Shown in pieces: positions 6,101 through 13,812 of a DNA stretch of 49,387 bases. The position numbers and the translations under genes were made by a program. Source of the stretch: JAQBQZ01 sp964554765. Its GTDB lineage: Bacteria > Patescibacteriota > Minisyncoccia > Phycocordibacterales > CAIRYW01. Each line of letters starts with the position of its first letter. Position 1 is the stretch's first letter. The DNA is taken from assembly GCA_964554765.1 (NCBI GenBank), contig CAZKPS010000003.1, forward strand, positions 1 to 49,387, in the 5' to 3' direction. The notes under the pieces were generated by a model that saw only the letters and a program-made list of their open reading frames with translations, ran no database searches and was not told the origin of the DNA.

Positions 6101-8848
6101 CTATTGACAACTATCACACTGCGCGAGCTCGGCTGGATCTGTAGGGCAAGTCTTTGCTCCTGCGAAGATTACTTTTGGTTTCGGCTTTACTTCACTGAAA
6201 CCTCCTCTCGATACTTCTGCAAATCCTCCTCGTGATACTTCAGAGAATCCTCCAGTAGGTGCTGTATTTCGTACTGGCTCGTTGATTGATCGGAGACTAT
6301 CAATATTAAGCGATGGCTGAACTGATGCTGGTACTACTGGCTCTGGTGCTACATATTGTGGTGTGTGTGCGACTGGTTGTGGTGCAGGCACCTCATCTAC
6401 TGTCATTGTAACTGGTGCAGAGTTTGCGAGGAGTTCTGATTCGTCACTACTCTTTACTTCTGCTGATTTTTTCAACGCACCGAATCCTACCTTTCCTGTC
6501 ATTGATGATTTGTTTACACTGACAGTACTTTGTTCTGCTGTGTGTCGAGGCTTCATATGGAGATAGTATGTACTCTTTACTCCTTTCTCCCATGCTGTCA
6601 TATATATCTTCATTGTCTCGTCGATGTCTCGAGTCTCGAGATACATATTTCGAGAAATCGCCTGATCCATCCATTTCTGTGCTCGAGCCGCTATCTCGAT
6701 AAATGCATAAGGAGATGTGGTAAATGAAGTCTTGTACACAGCTTTGATGTGATCTGGAATCTCTGCAATCCCTGAAATATCTCCCTGGAATTCTACGATT
6801 TTTTCTTTTACTTCTTCCCAAAGTCCCAAGTTCTTTAGATCCTTCACGAGGTTGTGGTTAATATCGAGATATTTTCCTGAGATTTTGTTTCGAGAGAACA
6901 CTTGTGCGAATCGTGGATCAACTCCAGGAGTTGTTGCTGCGATGAGTCCGATGTTTGCGTTAGGAGCAGTCGCAAGAAGTGTCGCGTTTCGCATTCCCTT
7001 CTTTACTTTTGCTCGGAGTACATCCCAGTTGAGTCCCTTGTGTTTACTTTCTCTTGTGACTGATACTTTGACTCCTCGGTCTCTCTCCATAACATCGAGA
7101 GTATCAAATGGCACCATTCCCTTTGACCACATTGATCCTTCGAAGTGTTTGTAACTTCCTCGTGTGACTGCGAGGTTCGCACTCTCATCAAACGCCATAT
7201 AACTGATGAATTCAAACATTCGGTCGATGAAGTCATATGCGGGCACACTATCGTATGCGAGTCCCATTTTCTCGAGTGCATCTGCCACTCCCATAACTCC
7301 CAAACCTACCGCTCGGTTCTCTTTGTCTGATTTGATAGCTTCTGGTACAGGAAGGACGTTGATGTCAATGAGGTTGTCAAGCTGTCGCACTGCGAGTCGT
7401 ACTGATTCTTCGAGTTTACCCCAGTTGATTTCTTTGTTTACTACGTGAACTGCGAGGTTAAGTGATGCGAGGTTACATACTGCAATGTTGTCCTTATCCT
7501 GTGGAAGACAGATTTCTGTACAGAGGTTCGACATATGAATTGTCCCTGTGTTGTTGTTCATCGCTCGGAGGTTGATATTGTCTTTCCAAGTAATCCAAGG
7601 GTGCGCTGTAGTCTGGAGAGACACAAGCATCTTTCGGTAGAGCTCTGTTGCTGGCATCTGCTTGAATACTCGAAGTTTGCCCTGCTTACCCATCTCTATA
7701 TATTCTGCATATCGTGCGCTAAATGCGTGACCATAAAGTTCACAAAGGTCCGGTGTTTCTGCAGGGTCAAACATATACCACACATCATTGTTCTTTACTC
7801 GCTTCATAAACTCATCTGATACGTATGCAGCAGTGTTTGCTGTTCGCATTCGGAGGTAGTCATCTCCCGCGTTGTGCTTCCAATCGATAAAGTCTGGGAA
7901 ATCACAGTGCCAGTTCTCCATATAGAATGCGAGAGCACCCTTTTTCTTACCCCCTCGCTGAATCGCTCGAATAGCTGTATCAATAATCTTTGCAAAAGGA
8001 GTTGGTCCTGTTGAAACACCATTGTTAGACTTGAGTGGAGACCCTGTCGCTCGGAGTTTTGTCACAGATGCACCGATACCTCCTGAACCTTTTGAAAGGA
8101 GCATCACATCTGCAACAGATTTTGCAATGTTGTTCATATCATCCTGAATCTCAAGAAGAAAACAGTTTGAAAGAGCTGGATTCATTGTCCCCGCACCGAG
8201 GTTTGTAGAACCTCCTGCGATATATTCAAATCGAGACATTTTGTTATAGAATCGTTTTGCCCAGAGAGTTGGATTCTCCTCATTAAAAGAGAGCCCCATC
8301 GCTACTCGCATAAAGAAATATTGTGGAGTCTCTCGTGGAGTCTGATCAATATTCTTGAGAGCGTATCTGTTTTCAAATGTTGAAAGTCCTGCGTACTGGA
8401 AAAGCTCATCTCGCTCAATATTGAGTGCCTTTGCAAGTTCTTTCAAATCAAATTTCTCTACCATTCGTGGATCGAGCTTGCCATCTGCAACACCTTTTTT
8501 GATGAATTCCGGGAATCCTGCCTGATGTTTGAGATCGAGATCATCTTCACTATCTTTGTCGTACTCACCGACTACTTTTCGATAAATAGTTTTGAGGAGA
8601 AGTCGTGTTGCCACCTTGTCGTATGCAATATCATCCTTCACGTTCTGGAGTGCTGCATTGATAGTAGCCTTATCCATCTCATCTGTCGTAATACCATCAT
8701 AGAGTGTAAGCTCTGTCTCTGTTGCAATCTGTGTCACCATAGAGATAGGATCCATAAGTCCTGCACACGCTCGCTCGATAGACTTGTTGATCTTGTCCGC
8801 GTTGAATGGGACTTTTGTGCCGTCGTTCTTTGTGATTGATATACTCAT
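6101..8848 (-). CDS. nrdA: Ribonucleotide reductase large subunit, class I
   Basis: 915 aa from the ATG at 8848, reducing NDPs to dNDPs with NrdB. An N-terminal ATP-cone (about 3-90) indicates dATP feedback control. Active-site residues in 915-aa numbering: C229 (SNCF), N441-C443-E445 (SNLCTEICLP) and C458 (VCNLASLN). The YY pair of the radical path is in STYYLHMKP, and a C-terminal CxxC (CDSC) serves re-reduction. The linker before that tail carries three GGFxEV repeats. A longer ATG exists at 8881, but TATTAT ends 6 nt before 8848. Confidence 0.95.
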   Translation of the reverse strand: MSISITKNDGTKVPFNADKINKSIERACAGLMDPISMVTQIATETELTLYDGITTDEMDKATINAALQNVKDDIAYDKVATRLLLKTIYRKVVGEYDKDSEDDLDLKHQAGFPEFIKKGVADGKLDPRMVEKFDLKELAKALNIERDELFQYAGLSTFENRYALKNIDQTPRETPQYFFMRVAMGLSFNEENPTLWAKRFYNKMSRFEYIAGGSTNLGAGTMNPALSNCFLLEIQDDMNNIAKSVADVMLLSKGSGGIGASVTKLRATGSPLKSNNGVSTGPTPFAKIIDTAIRAIQRGGKKKGALAFYMENWHCDFPDFIDWKHNAGDDYLRMRTANTAAYVSDEFMKRVKNNDVWYMFDPAETPDLCELYGHAFSARYAEYIEMGKQGKLRVFKQMPATELYRKMLVSLQTTAHPWITWKDNINLRAMNNNTGTIHMSNLCTEICLPQDKDNIAVCNLASLNLAVHVVNKEINWGKLEESVRLAVRQLDNLIDINVLPVPEAIKSDKENRAVGLGVMGVADALEKMGLAYDSVPAYDFIDRMFEFISYMAFDESANLAVTRGSYKHFEGSMWSKGMVPFDTLDVMERDRGVKVSVTRESKHKGLNWDVLRAKVKKGMRNATLLATAPNANIGLIAATTPGVDPRFAQVFSRNKISGKYLDINHNLVKDLKNLGLWEEVKEKIVEFQGDISGIAEIPDHIKAVYKTSFTTSPYAFIEIAARAQKWMDQAISRNMYLETRDIDETMKIYMTAWEKGVKSTYYLHMKPRHTAEQSTVSVNKSSMTGKVGFGALKKSAEVKSSDESELLANSAPVTMTVDEVPAPQPVAHTPQYVAPEPVVPASVQPSLNIDSLRSINEPVRNTAPTGGFSEVSRGGFAEVSRGGFSEVKPKPKVIFAGAKTCPTDPAELAQCDSCQ

Positions 8849-8854
8849 TTTTTT

Positions 8855-8860
8855 ATAATA
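8855..8860 (-). promoter_or_regulatory. -10 element of nrdAB, leaderless geometry
   Basis: TATTAT then six A then ATG at 8848. The TG extension is absent. It decides the nrdA start. Confidence 0.45.
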
Positions 8861-8885
8861 ATTATTCATCCAAAGTCGCATAAAA

Positions 8886-8938
8886 AGACGATAACAAAAG
8901 AATTCTCTAGAGAGAAAAATTCTCTTTTACAACCGTCT
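8886..8938. repeat. Imperfect palindrome upstream of nrdA
   Basis: Nested pairing of AGACG/CGTCT and AAAAG-AATT with AATTCTCTTTT. Lies just upstream of the nrdA promoter and could be a regulator site. No NrdR-box pair was recognised. Confidence 0.4.
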
Positions 8939-9114
8939 CCTTATACAACTTCGATAAAGTACTTTTAATTGATTCGCTTACTATTTTACCTCAAAAAAAA
9001 GTCGATTGCCTAGTGGAAATCAACCAAAATCCCTACCCCGACACAAAAGAAAAATGGTTTCAAGTGAACCGCCAAAGGAGGCTTAAATTTGTGCTTGGAA
9101 TTGGGAGGAAAAAA

Positions 9115-9180
9115 ATGATAAAGTCGAAAGTCTCAAAGTCAAAAGTCGCAAGTAAAACTAAAAATGCAGCGCGCCCGTAG
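9115..9180 (+). CDS. Possible Lys-rich microprotein, 21 aa
   Basis: ATG preceded by GGGAGG with 7-nt spacing. The product is Lys/Ser-rich (MIKSKVSKSKVASK...). The stop TAG (9178-9180) falls at the loop of the terminator hairpin, as in the other small plus-strand genes here. The same frame is open back to 8911 and reads plausibly (for example NPYPDTKEKWFQVNRQRRL), with only a GTG at 9013 as an upstream start. It may therefore be the tail of a longer or degraded gene. Confidence 0.3.
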   Translation: MIKSKVSKSKVASKTKNAARP

Positions 9181-9200
9181 GGCGCGCTATATTTTTTATT
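9168..9200. terminator. Hairpin terminator, probably bidirectional
   Basis: AGCGCGCCC-GTA-GGGCGCGCT, followed on plus by ATATTTTTTATTT and on minus by GCATTTTTAG. It ends the minus-strand FAD oxidoreductase gene and any plus-strand microgene. Confidence 0.75.
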
Positions 9201-9235
9201 TATTACTTACCTACTTAACTATTTACTATTTAAAT

Positions 9236-10645
9236 TTATTCCCTAGGATCAAAAATTGAGCTTGGAAATTCTTCACCGTTTGTCATTTGTGCGATTTTCC
9301 ATGCTCCAAATATTGATGGCAAGATTCCTACACCATTACATCCGAGATTGTAGATAAGTGTTTTATTTTTTGGTTCTGGGCCAATCACACGCATATTTGT
9401 AGGTGTATAACACATAATCCCGTGCCACTGAAACTTGTATTCCATTTCTTTTTTTTCCTCTGTTCTCAAGGTTTTTTTGACGAATTCATCTATCTCTTCA
9501 CCTTTTTCCTTTGAAAACTTTGCCTCTCGATCATAATCCTGTGTTTCTGCGATTTGTTCTTCTGGTCCACCAATACAAATGAGATTGTGTGTCTGATTGT
9601 CTTCGAGCTCGTATGGTCGTCGTGTTACATATACATACGGAGTCGCATTATATGCATCAATAATAGAAGAACCGTCCACTTGATCATAATACCCGAGTGC
9701 GGTTGGCGGATTTTTGAGCTCTTCGACATATGCAGCCATATATCCCACATCACCGTTTACCATATGGTGGAATTTTACATCTATATCTTCACCAGATTTA
9801 TTAAGAAGATGAATTCTCTCAAATCCGTTTGTGCAAAGTATTACCTTTTTTGCCTCCACAATATATTTATCATCTGGATTGCCATCTTTTCTGTTTGTTG
9901 CCACACGAAGCAGTGCATCATGCTCGTTTAACTCTGCAATTTGTACAGTAGTATGCTCAAAAAGAGAAAATCTGCCTTTGTATTTTGAGAGCATATACCC
10001 TACTAGCTCCTCAGAAAGCAATGCGCTGTTTGTACAACCTTTTTTTGTTGCTATAGCACAGACATATTCAGTATTTTTTGTCTCAAGAAGAGAAAGGATA
10101 TTTTCATGAGGCACAATATCATACAATTCTCTGAATTCTTTTGGGATTTTGTTTAGATCCACAAAATTATCTGCAATATAAATAGAATACACCTGTCCTC
10201 CACCCTCGACACGGAGCGCGTTCGCACGAATTTCTTCTATGATATGTTCAGAGTCTTTGTAGCCATTGTAACCAATAAATGTAGACATAGGTGTTGCAAG
10301 CTTGGCCTCAGTACACATCTCTTCGAGGAGTACCCAAGCTGATTTTACATTCTCTTCTGCATCTATCGCTTTTGAGAGACCGTACTCTCGGACTAGATCC
10401 GTAAACTCTCTTTCAAATTCTGCCACAAGTTGTCCTGCATTATGTCCTGTAGCACCGTGCGCTACCTTGTTACCTTCGAGGATTGTGACTGATCTTGTTG
10501 TATTTTTGAGCAGAAAATATGCAGTCACCACTCCTGCAATCCCTCCACCCACAACAACAATGTCTGATTTTAGGTTTTCGGAAATAATATCAACAGGTCG
10601 AGTCCTTTTGAGCTGATAAAGCCATGGTGAAATATTAGGGTTCAT
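9236..10645 (-). CDS. FAD-dependent oxidoreductase (DAO family)
   Basis: 469 aa. The N-terminal Rossmann motif DIVVVGGGIAGVVTAYFLL has its Gly residues at 33-38, followed about 20 residues later by the acidic end of strand 2 (ILEG). GATGHNAGQL matches the DAO-family FAD contact region, and the C-terminal LGCNGVGILPSIFGAWKIA closes the FAD site. DAO enzymes oxidise amines such as glycine, sarcosine or D-amino acids; the substrate cannot be assigned. The gene stands alone between two terminated units. Confidence 0.8.
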   Translation of the reverse strand: MNPNISPWLYQLKRTRPVDIISENLKSDIVVVGGGIAGVVTAYFLLKNTTRSVTILEGNKVAHGATGHNAGQLVAEFEREFTDLVREYGLSKAIDAEENVKSAWVLLEEMCTEAKLATPMSTFIGYNGYKDSEHIIEEIRANALRVEGGGQVYSIYIADNFVDLNKIPKEFRELYDIVPHENILSLLETKNTEYVCAIATKKGCTNSALLSEELVGYMLSKYKGRFSLFEHTTVQIAELNEHDALLRVATNRKDGNPDDKYIVEAKKVILCTNGFERIHLLNKSGEDIDVKFHHMVNGDVGYMAAYVEELKNPPTALGYYDQVDGSSIIDAYNATPYVYVTRRPYELEDNQTHNLICIGGPEEQIAETQDYDREAKFSKEKGEEIDEFVKKTLRTEEKKEMEYKFQWHGIMCYTPTNMRVIGPEPKNKTLIYNLGCNGVGILPSIFGAWKIAQMTNGEEFPSSIFDPRE

Positions 10646-10720
10646 CTTGTTTGAAATAAATTGACTCTATAATCTGAGTATTTTATCACGGCGCACAAAG
10701 CGGAGCAAAAATAAATAGAC

Positions 10721-11088
10721 CTAGTTTTCATCTTTTGTGTAGATCAAAGAGAGGGCAATTGTAGCAACAACAAGTCCAAAATCTCTCACACCAGATGCAA
10801 CAAACCCCAAATCAATAGTAATAGGTATAAGATGTAGTGCCAAGATGAGAAAAATAATCCGCACAAAAAATCCCATCGCAAGCAAACTACCAAGCACCAC
10901 TTCAAACAAACCATTTCCAAGCACAATCATAGCAGGAGGAAGATGGAGCAGATTAACAGCCCAGTCTGGCACCATATCTACCCAATTCAGACTATCAATA
11001 AGCTGAGAAAACCAAACCACAAAAATACAAAAGCGAGTCCAATACGGAGGATATGCAGTCCTATTGATTTTGTCTGTGTTGTATTCAT
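10721..11088 (-). pseudogene. DoxX-family membrane protein with single-base frameshift
   Basis: The ATG at 11088 starts MNTTQTKSIGLHILRIGLAFVFLWFGF, and the frame then ends soon after. From about 11008 a different frame continues SQLIDSLNWVDMVPDWAVNLL and three further membrane helices. Joined at a run of four T (minus strand), the two frames make a complete DoxX-like protein of about 121 aa. DoxX proteins are four-helix membrane proteins linked to redox or sulfur metabolism. One T is missing, through a sequencing error, a true mutation or slippage. It starts 1 nt after the cytochrome b5 gene stop, so it is co-transcribed. Confidence 0.75.
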
Positions 11089-11089
11089 A

Positions 11090-11581
11090 TTATTTTGTAG
11101 AGAGATTGCCTATCTTAAATCCAGACAAAATCATTCCTGCTTTAGATTGGCCACCGTGTTTACTATTATACTTACTTGTTCCATCTATACCACAGATTGA
11201 GAGTATGCTTCTTTCTCCTCCAGGATGATTCGGTATCCAGCTCGTAAGATCATAAACTCCACCACTAATTACAGACCAGCAACTTGTTCGTGTATTATGT
11301 GTCGCCACATCTGACATAGTAATACCAGATGATTGTACGGGTTTTGGTGTTGGAGGAGGTGTGACAGATGGGGCTACACGACCATCTTCGTCCATATCGT
11401 CACCATCATCTTCACCATCTAAAACCTTAACTTCGAGTCCACCATTCTCTGTCCCGACATTAATATTCTTGATCTCTGGATTCATCGGTTCTTCGGCTGA
11501 CTTTTTAGATTGATAGACCAACGATCCTGTCCCAATAATAATTACGAGTCCCACCAAAATTGAAAATATATTTTTATTCAT
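11090..11581 (-). CDS. Membrane-anchored cytochrome b5-like heme protein
   Basis: 163 aa: N-terminal membrane anchor (about 5-24), acidic and Pro-rich linker (about 50-82), then a cytochrome b5-like domain (about 86-155). The heme ligands are visible as H119 in the HPGG motif and H142 in NSKHGG. The domain faces outward if the anchor is a signal anchor. Likely an electron carrier working with the co-transcribed DoxX protein. TGaTATAAT lies 6 nt before the ATG. Confidence 0.85.
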   Translation of the reverse strand: MNKNIFSILVGLVIIIGTGSLVYQSKKSAEEPMNPEIKNINVGTENGGLEVKVLDGEDDGDDMDEDGRVAPSVTPPPTPKPVQSSGITMSDVATHNTRTSCWSVISGGVYDLTSWIPNHPGGERSILSICGIDGTSKYNSKHGGQSKAGMILSGFKIGNLSTK

Positions 11582-11587
11582 ATCTGT

Positions 11588-11596
11588 ATTATATCA
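11588..11596 (-). promoter_or_regulatory. Extended -10, leaderless geometry
   Basis: TGaTATAAT on the minus strand, 6 nt before the ATG at 11581. Confidence 0.6.
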
Positions 11597-11601
11597 CAAA
11601 C

Positions 11602-11632
11602 AAAAACAGGGCTGCCTAGCAGCCCTGTTTTT
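11602..11632 (-). terminator. Rho-independent terminator behind the DUF305 gene
   Basis: AAAAACAGGGCTGC-TAG-GCAGCCCTGTTTTT, perfect 14-bp stem; usable in both directions. Confidence 0.9.
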
Positions 11633-11638
11633 AATTAA

Positions 11639-12052
11639 CTATTTGAACCACTCGCTTTGCCAACCTTTCATCATATCTATCTCTTTTGTCTGTGCAGAGA
11701 TAATATCGTTAGCAAGCTTCAAAAGCTCCGGTCGCTTTGATGTCGCAAGCACCTGCTTCGCCATAGCTACCGCTCCCTCGTGATGAATAATCATCTGAGC
11801 CAAAAATTCTTTGTTGAATGCATCACCTGTCTTACCATTAAGTGACGCTGTCATTCCCTGCATCATAGAATCCATATCCATTCCCACATTATTCATCATT
11901 CTGCCATCTGGCATTCGATGCATCATCTGACCTCCTCGTGCATATCCGTTATCATCTCCTTGTCTTGCATCATCACGATATGACCAAAGTCCCATAATGA
12001 GAAGCCCGATACAAAGTCCTATAATTCCGTAGATTATATTTTCTTTTTTCAT
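11639..12052 (-). CDS. DUF305-family membrane-anchored protein
   Basis: 137 aa: N-terminal membrane segment (about 5-23), Met/His/Asp-rich linker (about 40-66: GGQMMHRMPDGRMM) and a DUF305 four-helix domain with the paired histidines MIIHHEGAVAMA (H90-H91). DUF305 proteins are extracytoplasmic, often beside copper-handling genes. The Met-rich linker fits soft-metal binding, but this is inference. TAAAAT lies 6 nt before the ATG, and a strong terminator closes the gene. Confidence 0.85.
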   Translation of the reverse strand: MKKENIIYGIIGLCIGLLIMGLWSYRDDARQGDDNGYARGGQMMHRMPDGRMMNNVGMDMDSMMQGMTASLNGKTGDAFNKEFLAQMIIHHEGAVAMAKQVLATSKRPELLKLANDIISAQTKEIDMMKGWQSEWFK

Positions 12053-12058
12053 TTTGAT

Positions 12059-12064
12059 ATTTTA
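12059..12064 (-). promoter_or_regulatory. -10 element, leaderless geometry
   Basis: TAAAAT on the minus strand, 6 nt before the ATG at 12052; TG extension absent. Confidence 0.4.
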
Positions 12065-12092
12065 GTTAGATTAAATAATAAAGAGAGGTAAA

Positions 12093-12461
12093 TTATGGAA
12101 TTTTTGGATGTAGAATCCCGCGAGAAAATAATACATTAAAGTATGATATATGTTTTTCTGTCTCTCGCCGGAGTCTCGCCAAATACAGTGCCACAAAAGC
12201 AGATAAATCCGGAACACCAAACAATCCGACAATGTGTTGAACTACGGAAAGGAGTACAAATACCATAGTTACCAATGTAAACATCCTCCACGCCTTCATA
12301 TGATCAAAAGGAGTCATCGTACAGACAGAGTGTCCACTCTCTGCAAACGGACAGTGTTCCATAGGCATATCCATCTCCGCCATATGAATAAAATGAATAG
12401 GTGCAGAAAAAATAAGTCCTATGTATGAGATGAGAATTATGAGGGTGAGGAGGGGTTTCAT
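12093..12461 (-). CDS. Small membrane protein with extracellular His/Met/Cys loop
   Basis: 122 aa from the ATG at 12461 (MKPLLTLIIL). Two membrane segments (about 2-19 and 62-86) enclose a loop rich in His, Met and Cys (HFIHMAEMDMPMEHCPFAESGHSVC), which suggests copper or other soft-metal binding. The positive C-terminus should be cytosolic. No named family recognised. An in-frame ATG at 12479 would lie upstream of the consensus extended -10, so 12461 is preferred. It belongs with the neighbouring DUF305 gene by position and composition. Confidence 0.65.
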   Translation of the reverse strand: MKPLLTLIILISYIGLIFSAPIHFIHMAEMDMPMEHCPFAESGHSVCTMTPFDHMKAWRMFTLVTMVFVLLSVVQHIVGLFGVPDLSAFVALYLARLRRETEKHISYFNVLFSRGILHPKIP

Positions 12462-12467
12462 GGAATA

Positions 12468-12476
12468 ATTATAACA
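12468..12476 (-). promoter_or_regulatory. Extended -10, leaderless geometry
   Basis: TGtTATAAT on the minus strand, 6 nt before the ATG at 12461; it lies inside the longer ORF that begins at 12479. Confidence 0.6.
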
Positions 12477-12506
12477 CAAAGGTATATAGGACTCGAGACA
12501 AAATCC

Positions 12507-13214
12507 CTATGCAACATTCCAAATATATGCACCTGGTTTTGCATGTTTCAGAATAAATCTCCATGTCTTTGCATCATAATGCAGAGATGATGGATAAGGA
12601 GGTTTAACTAGGGCTTCTTCATGAAGATTTTCGGGAGCATCATAAACCTTGTTTGTACCACCATTAAAATTTTTAGTTCCAACACTTACAATATTTACTG
12701 GAATATTTGGGTACGCTTTCTGTAGTGCTCTACCTAAAGCTCCTGACCAGCCCATTACCCAGATCTCTGGAGCAGTAATATCTGCTTCCTTTACAACTTC
12801 TGCAAGTTTTTCTCCGAACTCCTGGAAATCAAGACCAATAGGTAAGAACTTTGAACCACTTTGATTAGCATATTCGATCGCCTTCTCACTTGCATCTATT
12901 TGGGTTTTTGCACCCTCAACTATTTCGTATGTCACATTTGGAAGCGATACCGCCTTAATAAATATATCCGTCTCTTCCTTGGGTGAAAGATAAAATAATT
13001 TTACTTTCTTTCCTACTTCTTGCGCAGTAAGCGCAATAGCATACGCAGCATGACCATAATAGTCTACTGCATACACAAGCTCTGACTCAGAGATTGAATT
13101 AATAAGTCGCTTAAATGCTCGACGCTTTGTCCCACCCGGAAAAAGATCGTCTCGAACAACTTTAAAACCATTTATTTCTTCAACAATGAATTGTTCTCTG
13201 TCTTGATTTTGCAT
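12507..13214 (-). CDS. PLP-dependent (PALP fold)-like protein, short form
   Basis: 235 aa. The stretch VVRDDLFPGGTKRRAFKRLI near residues 19-38 resembles the R-E-D-L-x-P-G-G-x-K region of fold-type II PLP enzymes (ACC deaminase/threonine synthase group), where Lys (here K30) holds the cofactor. VYAVDYYGHAAYAIALTAQEVGKKVKLFY fits the following substrate-loop helix. It is about 100 residues shorter than the usual enzymes, so the C-terminal part is reduced. Activity unknown. The gene follows a cupin gene on the same strand. Confidence 0.5.
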   Translation of the reverse strand: MQNQDREQFIVEEINGFKVVRDDLFPGGTKRRAFKRLINSISESELVYAVDYYGHAAYAIALTAQEVGKKVKLFYLSPKEETDIFIKAVSLPNVTYEIVEGAKTQIDASEKAIEYANQSGSKFLPIGLDFQEFGEKLAEVVKEADITAPEIWVMGWSGALGRALQKAYPNIPVNIVSVGTKNFNGGTNKVYDAPENLHEEALVKPPYPSSLHYDAKTWRFILKHAKPGAYIWNVA

Positions 13215-13245
13215 AAAACTAAAAGTTATATATTTTAGAGGAAAA

Positions 13246-13734
13246 CTAAATTAAATCTACAAGGTGAAAATCTTCATCACCCGTGTGATGGTCTTTAATC
13301 GGTGGGTTTTGAATTGAGACAAATTTGAACGTATCCCCTTCCTCTATATCGAATCCATGAGGTGTCCCTTTAGGAATTTTAATTCTATTTCCAGTGGTGG
13401 CAGCAAATCTGTTTTTTCCACTCAAAAAAATAGCTTTCCCATCAACAATGACAAAAAATGCATCTGATGTTTCATGAATATGCTGTGGGTATGAACCCGC
13501 TTTTGCCAAAACCAAAGAAACTTCTCTATTTTCTTTTATACCTCCATCTATATCATCATATATCTCAAAGCCAGAAAAAACACGATGAACTTTTCCCTTT
13601 AAAGAATCCTGACTCACCCACTCTGAGACTTTATCTACGTCATCGAGATCATCTTCCATGTACCCTTCGATTTTGTTGCCGTCGAGTTCTGGCGGAATAT
13701 TATTATTTAGTAGGATTTGGTCTGGGAATCTCAT
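13246..13734 (-). CDS. Cupin-domain protein
   Basis: 162 aa. The conserved cupin barrel carries two metal motifs: GSYPQHIHETSDAFFVIVDG (H85, H87, with Glu at 88) and PKGTPHGF (H126). The N-terminal 60 residues are acidic and not recognised. Cupins include isomerases, dioxygenases and sugar-binding proteins; no substrate can be named. TGtTAGCAT lies 6 nt upstream of the ATG, so the gene begins its own transcript and the PALP-like gene probably follows in it. Confidence 0.75.
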   Translation of the reverse strand: MRFPDQILLNNNIPPELDGNKIEGYMEDDLDDVDKVSEWVSQDSLKGKVHRVFSGFEIYDDIDGGIKENREVSLVLAKAGSYPQHIHETSDAFFVIVDGKAIFLSGKNRFAATTGNRIKIPKGTPHGFDIEEGDTFKFVSIQNPPIKDHHTGDEDFHLVDLI

Positions 13735-13740
13735 TTCTAC

Positions 13741-13749
13741 ATGCTAACA
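13741..13749 (-). promoter_or_regulatory. Extended -10, leaderless geometry
   Basis: TGtTAGCAT on the minus strand, 6 nt before the ATG at 13734. Confidence 0.5.
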
Positions 13750-13812
13750 TAATTAGTTTTTGAATCAATTTAAAAGAGTAAAGGTATTTGATTTATGCTT
13801 TGAAACAAAATG

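Larger units (their letters stand above)
8882..9235. other. 354-bp gap between nrdA and the FAD oxidoreductase gene
   Basis: Holds the nrdA-side palindrome (8886-8938), a plus-strand frame open from 8911 to 9180 that ends in a 21-codon ORF with a good Shine-Dalgarno, and a strong hairpin terminator (9168-9200). The remaining AT-rich stretch to 9235 shows nothing else. Confidence 0.6.

Noticed and set aside
6363..8839. Several plus- and minus-strand frames inside nrdA, some over 90 codons
   Set aside because: All overlap the strongly supported nrdA frame and show no family features; shadows of codon bias.
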